Source of the DNA: Marinomonas fungiae
Lineage (GTDB): Bacteria; Pseudomonadota; Gammaproteobacteria; Pseudomonadales; Marinomonadaceae
DNA length: 64,000 bases
Direction: 5' to 3'
Assembly: GCF_001418205.1 (NCBI RefSeq)
Contig: NZ_LIQF01000005.1
Location: forward strand, 62,001 to 126,000
Below the pieces are notes generated by a model. The model did not search any database. It saw only the letters and a list, made by a program, of their open reading frames with translations, and was not told the DNA's origin. Below are positions 36,829 through 44,892 of this stretch, one piece after another (the stretch's first letter is position 1; every line of letters starts with the position of its first letter). Both the position numbers and the translations under genes were made by a program.

Positions 36829-36974
36829 TGCGCCCTATCCTTAGCCACCTTACACAACCGATCCTGCAACGCTTCAATCTGCGCCGCAATGACATGTTCT
36901 TCGTGTGGTATTTCTGAAATATCTTGAAATGTGATGCGCTCTAGATCCTTGAGCAGTTGGGTGAGTTGTTCCAT
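36825..36974 (-). CDS. 49-aa cytosolic protein of unknown function
   Basis: ATG 36974 is preceded by GGAAG at 7 bases. The product is a short, mostly helical, charged protein (MEQLTQLLKDLERI ... AAQIEALQDRLCKVAKDRAH). Heptad-like Leu/Ile spacing suggests a coiled coil at both ends. Its TGA overlaps the TTG start of the membrane-protein gene, the main evidence that both are real and coupled. No family recognised. Confidence 0.5.
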   Translation of the reverse strand: MEQLTQLLKDLERITFQDISEIPHEEHVIAAQIEALQDRLCKVAKDRAH

Positions 36975-37324
36975 GTCGTTCTTCCTGAACTGAATGCTGA
37001 GTTATAAGTGTAACCAGCTGATGACTGCCAGTCTAGGTGGGTCTTTATGATGTTAGTAGCATTAGATTGCAGTCATTCTTTAAGCAAACCTTGAGATATA
37101 AAAATGAATTGGGCAACCAGAAGCGGTAGCCCGCCAATTTTGTACCGTTTAATGTCTGTAGACAGTTAGCAACCTTGTAACTTTATGACATAATGGCGTC
37201 TATTCAGAGAACAAAAACTGATGTTCAGCGCTCTCTTTAACCCAATTTTGTAGCAAATTTTCAAAACGATTTGCTGTATCAAGATGGCCTCAATTCGCTG
37301 CATCAACCTACTATTACGAAATAA
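36975..37324. other. Intergenic region upstream of dusA
   Basis: 350 bases without a supported gene. It carries an imperfect hairpin around 37107-37139 (AATTGG with CCAATT, inner GC pairs) and, nearer dusA, a promoter-like pair of hexamers. Confidence 0.6.
37166..37194 (+). promoter_or_regulatory. Predicted sigma-70 promoter of dusA-tal
   Basis: TTAGCA (37166-37171) and CATAAT (37189-37194) are separated by 17 bases; the -10 matches five of six consensus bases and the -35 four of six. It would give a leader of about 125 bases. Confidence 0.45.
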
Positions 37325-38371
37325 ATGACAAAAAAATTAGATATTCAAAACGCTACCCCTCCAATTAAATCAGGGACTAAGCTTGATCGCCGCTTTTCCA
37401 TCGCGCCCATGATGGAGTGGACGACGAGCGACTACAGGGTCTTCGCACGTTGCATTACCAAGAATACCTTGCTGTACACAGAGATGGTGACAACGGGTGC
37501 TCTTTTGCAAGGCAACAATCCTGAACGCTTTTTAAAGTACGATGAGTGCGAGCATCCGATTGCCTTGCAGTTAGGAGGCTCCGATGCTTCTGCATTGGCT
37601 AAGTGTGCCAAGATGGCGGAAGAATTCGGCTACGATGAAGTCAACCTAAATGCTGGCTGTCCAAGTGATCGCGTGCAAAACAGCCTGATTGGTGCGATCT
37701 TAATGTCTTACCCAGACAAGGTGATCGATGCCATGAAGGCCATGCAAGACGCGACGTCGTTGCCTGTGACCTTAAAGCACCGTATCGGTTTGGACGATCA
37801 GCAGGAATACAGCATCGTGCGTGATTTTATCGGTACGGTCGCTGAAAAGTCTGCTACTGAGACGTTTATCGTGCATGCCCGCAATGCGATTTTGCAAGGC
37901 TTAAGCCCGAAAGAGAACCGCGAGATTCCGCCGCTTAAGTACGATTATGTGTATCAATTAAAGAAAGATTTCCCGCACCTTGAAATCTTGATCAATGGTG
38001 GCATTAAAACTATTGAAGAGACACAAGAACATCTACGTCATGTAGATGGCGTGATGATGGGCCGCGAGGCCTACAATAACCCTTGGGTTCTAAGCCAAGT
38101 CGATCAGGCCGTTTTTGGCCAACCATCGCTGGTCAGCGACCGTTTTGAAGCGTTAGCACGCTTTATTCCTTACGCTGAACGTCAACTGGCGAATGGTGAG
38201 CGCTTGATGCATTTAACGCGTCATTTGCTTGGTATTTTCCAAGGTTTACCCGGCGGTAAACAATTTAGACGCTACCTTTCAGAAAATGGTCATCGAAGTG
38301 ACGCTACAATCAATGTGTTACTGGACGCCATCGAATTGGTTAAACAACAGCTAGACAAAAGCAAAGGATAA
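37325..38371 (+). CDS. dusA: tRNA-dihydrouridine(20/20a) synthase DusA
   Basis: FMN-dependent enzyme reducing U20/U20a in tRNA with NADPH; 348 aa. It shows [16 protein letters not shown] at the N-terminus (FMN phosphate side), [14 protein letters not shown], the catalytic Cys in [35 protein letters not shown] (DusA-specific) and NGGIKT, ending in the C-terminal helical tRNA-binding domain. The upstream ribosome binding site is weak, but the N-terminal extension before RFSIAPM is of normal length. tal starts 5 bases after its stop, so they form one unit. Confidence 0.95.
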   Translation: MTKKLDIQNATPPIKSGTKLDRRFSIAPMMEWTTSDYRVFARCITKNTLLYTEMVTTGALLQGNNPERFLKYDECEHPIALQLGGSDASALAKCAKMAEEFGYDEVNLNAGCPSDRVQNSLIGAILMSYPDKVIDAMKAMQDATSLPVTLKHRIGLDDQQEYSIVRDFIGTVAEKSATETFIVHARNAILQGLSPKENREIPPLKYDYVYQLKKDFPHLEILINGGIKTIEETQEHLRHVDGVMMGREAYNNPWVLSQVDQAVFGQPSLVSDRFEALARFIPYAERQLANGERLMHLTRHLLGIFQGLPGGKQFRRYLSENGHRSDATINVLLDAIELVKQQLDKSKG

Positions 38372-38376
38372 GAGCA

Positions 38377-39327
38377 ATGAGCAATAAGTTATCGCAACTA
38401 AAAGAGTTCACCACGATTGTTGCTGACACAGGTGATATCACTGCAATCAAAGATTTCCTACCAGAAGACGCGACCACCAACCCGTCTTTGATGCTCAAAG
38501 CTGCCCAAATCCCAGAGTATGCGCCCTTTATCGATCAAGCCATTGCTTGGGCGAAAGAGCAAAGCAACGATAAAGCGCAACAAGTGATCGATGCGAGCGA
38601 CAAGCTAGCAGTGATTGTTGGTACAGAAATCCTAAAATACATTCCTGGACGTATTTCTACTGAAGTAGACGCACGCCTTTCTTACGATAAAGAAGCGACC
38701 ATCGAAAAAGCACGTCGTCTAATCAAGCTGTACGAAGAGGCTGGCATTTCAAAAGATCGCGTATTGATCAAAGCCGCATCAACTTGGGAAGGCATCAAAG
38801 CCGCAGAAGAGCTAGAAAAAGAAGGCATCAACTGTAACCTTACGCTTCTATTTTCCTTTGCACAGGCGCAAGCATGTGCTGAAGCGAGTGTGTTCCTGAT
38901 TTCTCCTTTCGTTGGCCGCATCCTTGATTGGTACAAGAATTCTACCGGTGAAGAATACACAGCAGAGACGGATCCAGGCGTCGTGTCTGTGACGGAAATC
39001 TACAACTACTACAAACAGCACGGCTACAAAACGATCGTCATGGGCGCGAGCTTCCGTAACATCGGTGAGATCGAACAGCTTGCTGGTTGTGACCGTCTAA
39101 CCATCAGCCCTAACCTTCTTGAAGAACTGAAAAAAGACGAAGGCACACTAGAGCGTAAACTGGTTCCTGCTACCGAAGTGACGCCAGCGGGTGAGCCAGT
39201 AACCGAACAGTCTTTCCGTTGGGCACTGAACGAAGATGCGATGGCGACAGAGAAACTAGCAGAAGGTATTCGTAACTTCGCCGTAGACCAGCGTAAACTT
39301 GAAAAAATGATCGAAGATAAGCTATAA
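38377..39327 (+). CDS. tal: Transaldolase
   Basis: Pentose-phosphate enzyme that transfers a dihydroxyacetone unit between sugar phosphates; 316 aa, the TalB type. It has [13 protein letters not shown] (about residues 31-43) and the Schiff-base lysine K132 in [13 protein letters not shown], followed by [19 protein letters not shown] and [21 protein letters not shown] before the ATG serves as ribosome binding site. Co-transcribed with dusA and ended by a terminator. Confidence 0.96.
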   Translation: MSNKLSQLKEFTTIVADTGDITAIKDFLPEDATTNPSLMLKAAQIPEYAPFIDQAIAWAKEQSNDKAQQVIDASDKLAVIVGTEILKYIPGRISTEVDARLSYDKEATIEKARRLIKLYEEAGISKDRVLIKAASTWEGIKAAEELEKEGINCNLTLLFSFAQAQACAEASVFLISPFVGRILDWYKNSTGEEYTAETDPGVVSVTEIYNYYKQHGYKTIVMGASFRNIGEIEQLAGCDRLTISPNLLEELKKDEGTLERKLVPATEVTPAGEPVTEQSFRWALNEDAMATEKLAEGIRNFAVDQRKLEKMIEDKL

Positions 39328-39352
39328 GCCCAACTTCCTAGATTTTCCACTT

Positions 39353-39378
39353 AAAAACGCGACTTTATGTCGCGTTTT
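39353..39378 (+). terminator. Terminator after tal
   Basis: Stem AAAACGCGAC/GTCGCGTTTT (39354-39363 with 39369-39378, 5-nt loop) and a short T-rich tail. Confidence 0.85.
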
Positions 39379-39508
39379 GTTTCTGTGCTTGCTGGATATC
39401 TAATCAGTGGGCAAGCTTTCCGCAATGATTATGAAACCCATCCGTTAATCCTATTTCTTCTGCTTTTCCTATCTATACTCAGGATTCTTGAATGAACTAG
39501 GTAAATTT

Positions 39509-40612
39509 ATGCTTCAACGTATTCAACAATTTAGTATTGGTCTACTGATGGCTATCAGTACACTGGGCTATGCAGCGGAAGCAGAACCACAATTTCACAT
39601 CAAACAAGTCGCGCAATTGGATGGCGTACCTTGGGGGATGGCCCAACTCAATGACAACACCCTCTTGGCGACGATCCAAGATGGAGGGCTGCTTCGTGTA
39701 AATACTGACACTGGCATGACTCAGCGCATAACAGGGCTTCCTGAGATCGCACGATTGGGGCAAGGCGGTCTATTAGATGTAGCGCTTTCGCCAGACTTTG
39801 ATACCACTTCATGGGTTTACTTCACTTATTCTCACCCAACGAAAGAAGGTGCAACCACAGCTCTTGCGCGAGCAAAGCTTAAGGATGAAACGCTAGAGGA
39901 TTGGCAAGACTTACTGATTTCCGACGCCTCATCATCTAAAGGCCAACATTTTGGTAGTCGCATCGCTTTTGATGCTGATGGGCATGTATTTTTCTCAGTC
40001 GGTGATCGTGGTGAACGAGCCAATGCACAAGATTTGTCTAATCATGCAGGCAGTATTTTGCGCCTTAACTTAGATGGTTCTGTGCCAGCAGACAACCCAT
40101 ACGTACGTCATGGCAATATTCGCCCTGAAATTTGGAGCTTTGGTCATCGTAATCCGCAGGGATTATTTTATGACAAAGAGACCAAATTACTTTGGTCAAA
40201 CGAACACGGTCCTCGCGGCGGTGATGAAATTAATCTGATTCGTGCTGGTGCCAATTATGGCTGGCCAATAGTGTCCTATGGCAAAGAGTATTGGGCTCCC
40301 ATTCAGGTTGGCGAGGCTAGCAGCAAAGAAGGCATAGAAGATCCCAAGAAAGTCTTTATCCCTTCTATCGCTCCAAGCTCCCTGCTTATCTACCGTGGCG
40401 AGCTTTTCCAAGATTGGGATGGTGATTTTTTATCAACCGCGTTGGCTTTACGTCATCTAAACAACGTTCGCTTGAAGTCTGGCAAAGTGTTTGAAACACG
40501 CTTTTTAGAAGACCTGAACGAGCGAATGCGTGATGTCATCGAGATTAATGATGGCTCCATTATGATTAGTACGGATTCTGGAAAGTTATTACAGGTTACG
40601 CCGAGCAGGTAA
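39509..40612 (+). CDS. PQQ-dependent aldose sugar dehydrogenase-like protein (YliI/Asd)
   Basis: 367 aa from ATG 39509 (AGGT upstream), starting with a signal peptide (IQQFSIGLLMAISTLGYAAEA) that sends it to the periplasm. The six-bladed propeller of soluble glucose dehydrogenase type is recognised from DGVPWGMAQL, QGGLLDVALSPDF, GSRIAFDADGHVFFSVGDRGER, SFGHRNPQGL and WSNEHGPRGGDEINLI. The His in the last motifs and the Arg and Lys residues nearby are the PQQ- and calcium-site region of the family. It oxidises aldoses in known members. No PQQ synthesis gene lies in the window. Confidence 0.88.
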   Translation: MLQRIQQFSIGLLMAISTLGYAAEAEPQFHIKQVAQLDGVPWGMAQLNDNTLLATIQDGGLLRVNTDTGMTQRITGLPEIARLGQGGLLDVALSPDFDTTSWVYFTYSHPTKEGATTALARAKLKDETLEDWQDLLISDASSSKGQHFGSRIAFDADGHVFFSVGDRGERANAQDLSNHAGSILRLNLDGSVPADNPYVRHGNIRPEIWSFGHRNPQGLFYDKETKLLWSNEHGPRGGDEINLIRAGANYGWPIVSYGKEYWAPIQVGEASSKEGIEDPKKVFIPSIAPSSLLIYRGELFQDWDGDFLSTALALRHLNNVRLKSGKVFETRFLEDLNERMRDVIEINDGSIMISTDSGKLLQVTPSR

Positions 40613-40631
40613 TTTTAGAGCTCTGATCCCG

Positions 40632-40665
40632 AAGCCCAAAGGAGGCCGCGACCTCTTTTGGGCTT
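40632..40665. terminator. Long hairpin between convergent genes
   Basis: AAGCCCAAAGGAGG (40632-40645) pairs with CCTCTTTTGGGCTT (40652-40665), with one G-U in a 14-bp stem and a 6-nt loop. No T-run on either side, so it may terminate weakly or protect 3' ends. Confidence 0.6.
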
Positions 40666-40686
40666 GATTAGATTTGCTAACCAACC

Positions 40687-43011
40687 TTATTGGTCTTTGC
40701 CGAGGTACTCGATATGCCACTTGCGTAATTCGCTAAGAGTCATGGGTTGGGCGATTGCGTAACCTTGGAAGTAATCACAACCTGCTGATTTCAACAAAGA
40801 AAACTTCTCTTCGTTCTCGACACCTTCGGCAGTGACCTTAATACTTTGGATATGGCAAAGCTCAACGGTCGGCTGCATTAACGGATGATAGTTATCACTA
40901 GTTAAGCGATCCACCAGTTCCTTATCAAATTTCACCTTATCGACAGGGTAATCAATCATCTGTAACAACGGAGTGTAACCAATACCAAAGTCATCAATAG
41001 AGATACTAAAGCCCGCATCTCGTAAGTCACGTAAAACCGACAACACCTGATCAACCGCAAAGTATCCAAATGTTTCGGTAATCTCCAACTCCACAGATCG
41101 ATCAGGGACATTAAATTCTTGCTTTAGCTTAATGATGCGGTCCGCAAACGCTGCTTGGCCCAGTTCTCCTGCGGAAATGTTAATGGCGATGATGACATTT
41201 TCGCCCAGAAACTGTTGCAGCGTACTTAATTGAGAAAAGGCATTTCGAAACACCCAATCATCAATTTTGGGATAGGAGCCCGTTTGCTCTGCAATCGGCA
41301 CGAATTCATCAGGGGTAATCTGTCCAAGCTCTGGCGAATACCAACGCAGTAGGACTTCTAAACCTTTAATCTTATGATCGGCGTCCACAAACGGCATAAA
41401 CATGAGCGAGAACTCTTCATCGCTGTTGACGAACTTCAATGCGTCTTCGATTAATTTTACTCGACGAGCCTCTCTAGCAATGGTGTGCGAATAGGCCGCA
41501 AAGCGATTTTTACCTGTACGCTTAGCGTGATACATCGCCATGTCCGCGTTCGCAATCAGTTCCCGCAAATCTTCACCATCGTTTGGATAGCTGGCTACCC
41601 CAACACTAGCAGAAACGGGCGTTAAGTATCGCTCAGTCTTAAGCCCTCCTTTAAACAATGCGACCAAATTAGATGCCAATGTGACACGCTCATCTAAGTT
41701 TTCATGAGCTAAAACAATAGCAAATTCGTCGCCAGCTAAACGAGACACTAGCGAACTATTATTACGATGTTGATCACTTTGTAATAAGTCTTGAAATAAT
41801 CGCGCGGCATGCTTCAGAAGCTCATCTCCTGCTTCATGCCCTAGTCGGTCGTTAACAAATTTAAAGTTATCGAGATCAATATAAATTAACGAGACGTGAC
41901 TATGACGATTCCAAGCTCGAATAAGAGCTCGTTTAGCAAAGTCTTGAAAACGTGTTCGATTCGGTAATTTCGTCAGGGCATCGGTCACCGCTAGGTTATG
42001 AGATTCGCGTAAATTCTCCTGTAACTGTTCATAGAGTTGATAGAATTTACTGCCTAAACGACTAACTTCATCAGCCCCTACCGGTTTCTTGATGTTGGAC
42101 TGCTGTTCTTCCATTACCAAAGTCAGCTGGTGATCCAGGTTCTCAATTGGTGAAATAATATAGCGCTTAATTAGTAGCAAGAGTAACACCGTGATACCTG
42201 CCCCCAATACCACAGCCACAGCAATCATCCAATCGATCAAATAGGTGCGCTCTTGACGAAGGTACTGCGGCGTCAGCTCCATTTCTAGATCAAATCCAGG
42301 AAACAGATTCACCTTTCTCAATAAGGGTGAGTCATTAAAAGATACTTCAGCCGTTCTATTAACGATCAAGGGAGACTTACCGTAATCCATTTTAAGATCG
42401 CTAAACATTTGGTCAAAAGACTCCATATAGACAGTAGCGACAATCGCTATCGAATCCTTCATGGATGGGCGAACAGGTGAAATGAAAGTGTTTCTATCAA
42501 CGGCTTTACCGAATAGGTAGGCATGTCGGCCATCTTTTAGGAACATTAGTTTTTGCGACTCAGCCACTTCTTTTAACATGAGTGATCGAGCAAAACCCGG
42601 TAAGTAGCTCGGAATGCTAGAAAATGGATTATTACTGCGCTCATAATGATAAATCGGTTCGCCATCCCCATCAAAGACGGTTAACAGAACTCGAATTTTT
42701 TGGTCACCTAAGACATCATTAATCAGAAAATCTAAACGCTGCGTCACCAAATACTCGCGTATGTCTTGACCAACATATCGAGTAAAATTGACTAACGTTT
42801 CACCTTCAAGCAGTAGCGAAATAATATCTGAGCTGATTTTTGCTTCTCGCTCAAATTCTACCTTGGTTTGCAGAAGTTTTAAGTCCAACCGATTTTGCTC
42901 AACTTCCGTTAGCGTATCAGTTTGAATTCGGTAAACACCCATTGTGGCCACCCACACTCCGATTAGAAGAATGGGCAAAACGAGGATGACTAAGCGCTTA
43001 GTTAGAGTCAT
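40687..43011 (-). CDS. Membrane GGDEF-EAL c-di-GMP protein, MbaA-like
   Basis: 774 aa: membrane helix about residues 7-27, a periplasmic sensor of about 230 residues, a second helix about 262-284, a HAMP-like linker, then GGDEF (about 345-505) and EAL (about 520-770). The diguanylate cyclase signature is AGDEF (RLAGDEFAIVL), a variant often active. The EAL signature is EVL (GLEVLLRW). The other phosphodiesterase residues look intact: Asn in INISAGEL, Glu in ELEITE, both Asp in SIDDFGIG, Lys in DKVKFDK and Glu in TAEGVE. It overlaps the upstream binding-protein gene by 14 bases. That layout and domain order match V. cholerae MbaA, whose output is controlled by the polyamine-binding NspS. Confidence 0.88.
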   Translation of the reverse strand: MTLTKRLVILVLPILLIGVWVATMGVYRIQTDTLTEVEQNRLDLKLLQTKVEFEREAKISSDIISLLLEGETLVNFTRYVGQDIREYLVTQRLDFLINDVLGDQKIRVLLTVFDGDGEPIYHYERSNNPFSSIPSYLPGFARSLMLKEVAESQKLMFLKDGRHAYLFGKAVDRNTFISPVRPSMKDSIAIVATVYMESFDQMFSDLKMDYGKSPLIVNRTAEVSFNDSPLLRKVNLFPGFDLEMELTPQYLRQERTYLIDWMIAVAVVLGAGITVLLLLLIKRYIISPIENLDHQLTLVMEEQQSNIKKPVGADEVSRLGSKFYQLYEQLQENLRESHNLAVTDALTKLPNRTRFQDFAKRALIRAWNRHSHVSLIYIDLDNFKFVNDRLGHEAGDELLKHAARLFQDLLQSDQHRNNSSLVSRLAGDEFAIVLAHENLDERVTLASNLVALFKGGLKTERYLTPVSASVGVASYPNDGEDLRELIANADMAMYHAKRTGKNRFAAYSHTIAREARRVKLIEDALKFVNSDEEFSLMFMPFVDADHKIKGLEVLLRWYSPELGQITPDEFVPIAEQTGSYPKIDDWVFRNAFSQLSTLQQFLGENVIIAINISAGELGQAAFADRIIKLKQEFNVPDRSVELEITETFGYFAVDQVLSVLRDLRDAGFSISIDDFGIGYTPLLQMIDYPVDKVKFDKELVDRLTSDNYHPLMQPTVELCHIQSIKVTAEGVENEEKFSLLKSAGCDYFQGYAIAQPMTLSELRKWHIEYLGKDQ

Positions 43012-44047
43012 GGTAACGAATTAAGGCGTCCTTGATACGCGTCCTTTGTAACATATCTGAGCCTTTAAGTGACTTAAAAAGTGTCGCTTTATCAAGCATC
43101 TTAGAGTTCAAATACACAGTTGGGTCGTTCAAAACTTCTTCATCAACAAGGGCTTTGGTATCCAAGTACGGACTAGCTACCCACAATGTTTCTGAACTGC
43201 GGGCACTATTCTCTTTACTGGTCAAAAAATCAATAAATGCTTGGGCTTCTTCTTTATTTCTAGAATTAGCCGAAATGGCAAGGCAATCAACCCATACTAT
43301 GGTCCCTTCCTCAGGAAGAATATAGTGCCATAAACCATCACCCTGTATCTGATTTAAACCATCTTGGTCTCCAGAATAAGCCGGTGCGATCCAAACATCT
43401 TGTTGTTCTGGATGTGAAACAACATAAGTATAAATATATTCATAAGTACGAACATGTTGCGCCTGCACTTTCAAAAGCTCAAATGCTTCTCTTAATTCTT
43501 TCTCACCCGTTTCATTACTAGAATAACCTAAGGACAACAATGCCGGAATGATTAACTCATCTGCCAGACCTAACATACCTAGATGCCCGCTTAACTCTGG
43601 CGATGGGTTGAACAGAGACTTCCATCCCGTTGGAACTTCACTCAGCATATCTTTGCGATAGACCAAACCAAAGGATCCCCATAAATACTGTCTACCATAA
43701 GCACCACAGGCAGAAGGCCAATAGGTTTCACGATCTGCCTGTTTCTTAATCGGATACAGATGTCCCGCGCCGCTTAAAATCTTAACCGATGGGTTATCCA
43801 CCACCACAACGTCCATCTGGTTATTGGCATTGCCTGATAGCACTAAATTACGTTCGGCTTCATCATCGTAAAAAACTTGCTGTATTTTAATGCCAGTTGT
43901 CGCTTCCCATTCATCAATTAACGACTGATCAACAAAGTCTTCCCAGTTGTAAAATGTCAGTGTAAGTGGCTTAGACTGAGCTAATAGTTCGCCACTAAGT
44001 AGCGTGCTGACTAGCATAACGCCCGAAACAAACAATTTATCAAACAT
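42998..44047 (-). CDS. PotD/NspS-like periplasmic polyamine-binding protein
   Basis: 349 aa with a signal peptide (KLFVSGVMLVSTLLSGELLAQ). The mature protein follows the spermidine/putrescine-binding PotD fold: LTFYNWEDFVDQSLIDEWEA at the start, DVVVVDNPSV, a hinge region with WGSFGLVYRKDML, and WIAPAYSGDQDGLNQ near the binding cleft. No ABC permease or ATPase lies next to it. Instead, the gene overlaps a GGDEF-EAL sensor, so it is probably a signalling receptor like NspS rather than a transporter part. GAGGAAAT precedes the ATG. The exact ligand is not known. Confidence 0.85.
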   Translation of the reverse strand: MFDKLFVSGVMLVSTLLSGELLAQSKPLTLTFYNWEDFVDQSLIDEWEATTGIKIQQVFYDDEAERNLVLSGNANNQMDVVVVDNPSVKILSGAGHLYPIKKQADRETYWPSACGAYGRQYLWGSFGLVYRKDMLSEVPTGWKSLFNPSPELSGHLGMLGLADELIIPALLSLGYSSNETGEKELREAFELLKVQAQHVRTYEYIYTYVVSHPEQQDVWIAPAYSGDQDGLNQIQGDGLWHYILPEEGTIVWVDCLAISANSRNKEEAQAFIDFLTSKENSARSSETLWVASPYLDTKALVDEEVLNDPTVYLNSKMLDKATLFKSLKGSDMLQRTRIKDALIRYHDSN

Positions 44048-44085
44048 TTATTTCCTCAACACTTCCACTGTAAATATAGTAAGAG

Positions 44086-44874
44086 CTATAGCTCTTCACC
44101 CCAAGAGTCGGTCTCACCCCACGAATCACCTTCTGAACCCCATGAATCTTGCATACCTTCACTTGCGGCAGGCATTGGCGTAGTAAGAGCTGAAGAATCT
44201 CGTGTACTAGAGATATCTTTTACCTCACCTTCACGGGTTTGAATGTAGACATCTCGTAAAAAAGAGTAACGATCCCCAAAAATCATACGCTCAGCAGATA
44301 AATACTTTGCTCGTGTTTGGATGGCATTTAGGCCTCGGCCAATCCATTTTTCATCGCTGTTAAAGTCATACAGATCCATGCCATCGTATATAGAGTAGTC
44401 GACTACCATACCGCTGGCATCTCGTGCCGTAGAGGGCCCAAAGAACGGCAATACCAAATAGGGTCCTGAGCCAACCCCCCAGTATCCAAGAGTTTGACCA
44501 AAGTCCTCGTTGTATTGCTCAATCCCCATCGCCGACGCCACATCAAATAAGCCCAGAAGACCTATCGTAGTGTTAATTAAAAAGCGAGAGGTCGATGAGG
44601 CCGTTTCATCCCATTTACCTTGCAGTAAATTGTTAAACGTATTGGGTATTTCACCAAGATTTGAGAAGAAATTACTCACCCCTTTTTGCATGAAGTTCGG
44701 TGTGATTGCGTCATAGCCTTGAGCCAGTGGTTTTAAACCATATTCGTCTACTGTTTCATTGAAACTAAAAATCGATCGATTAAAACCTTCCCAAGGATCT
44801 TCCGGTGTCATGGTTTCAGCCACCGCTAAAAAAGACGTTATCAGCAACGCAAAGCTTGCAATCAAATGTTTCAT
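44086..44874 (-). CDS. mlaA: MlaA/VacJ-family protein lacking a lipobox
   Basis: 262 aa. MlaA removes misplaced phospholipids from the outer leaflet of the outer membrane. Family motifs: DPWEGFNRSIFSFNE (about residues 27-41), SRFLINTTIGLLGLFDVA, EDFGQTLGYWGVGSGPYLVLPFFGPST and TRAKYLSAERMI. The signal peptide (FALLITSFLAVAETM) has no Cys, so it should be cut by signal peptidase I after AVA rather than lipidated as in E. coli. The C-terminus has three DSWG repeats (DSWGSEGDSWGETDSWGEEL). It follows hrpA by 18 bases, with GGAGAG as its ribosome binding site, and precedes the NspS-like gene. Confidence 0.88.
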   Translation of the reverse strand: MKHLIASFALLITSFLAVAETMTPEDPWEGFNRSIFSFNETVDEYGLKPLAQGYDAITPNFMQKGVSNFFSNLGEIPNTFNNLLQGKWDETASSTSRFLINTTIGLLGLFDVASAMGIEQYNEDFGQTLGYWGVGSGPYLVLPFFGPSTARDASGMVVDYSIYDGMDLYDFNSDEKWIGRGLNAIQTRAKYLSAERMIFGDRYSFLRDVYIQTREGEVKDISSTRDSSALTTPMPAASEGMQDSWGSEGDSWGETDSWGEEL

Positions 44875-44892
44875 AAACTATCTCTCCATATA

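Noticed and set aside
37104..37169. 21-codon open frame before dusA
   Set aside because: No ribosome binding site, no coupling to a neighbour, and it overlaps a hairpin and the predicted dusA promoter. Chance is the likelier explanation.
41720..41740. AGDEF taken as an inactive cyclase
   Set aside because: The first Gly of GGDEF varies (Ser or Ala) in active enzymes, so sequence alone does not show loss of activity.
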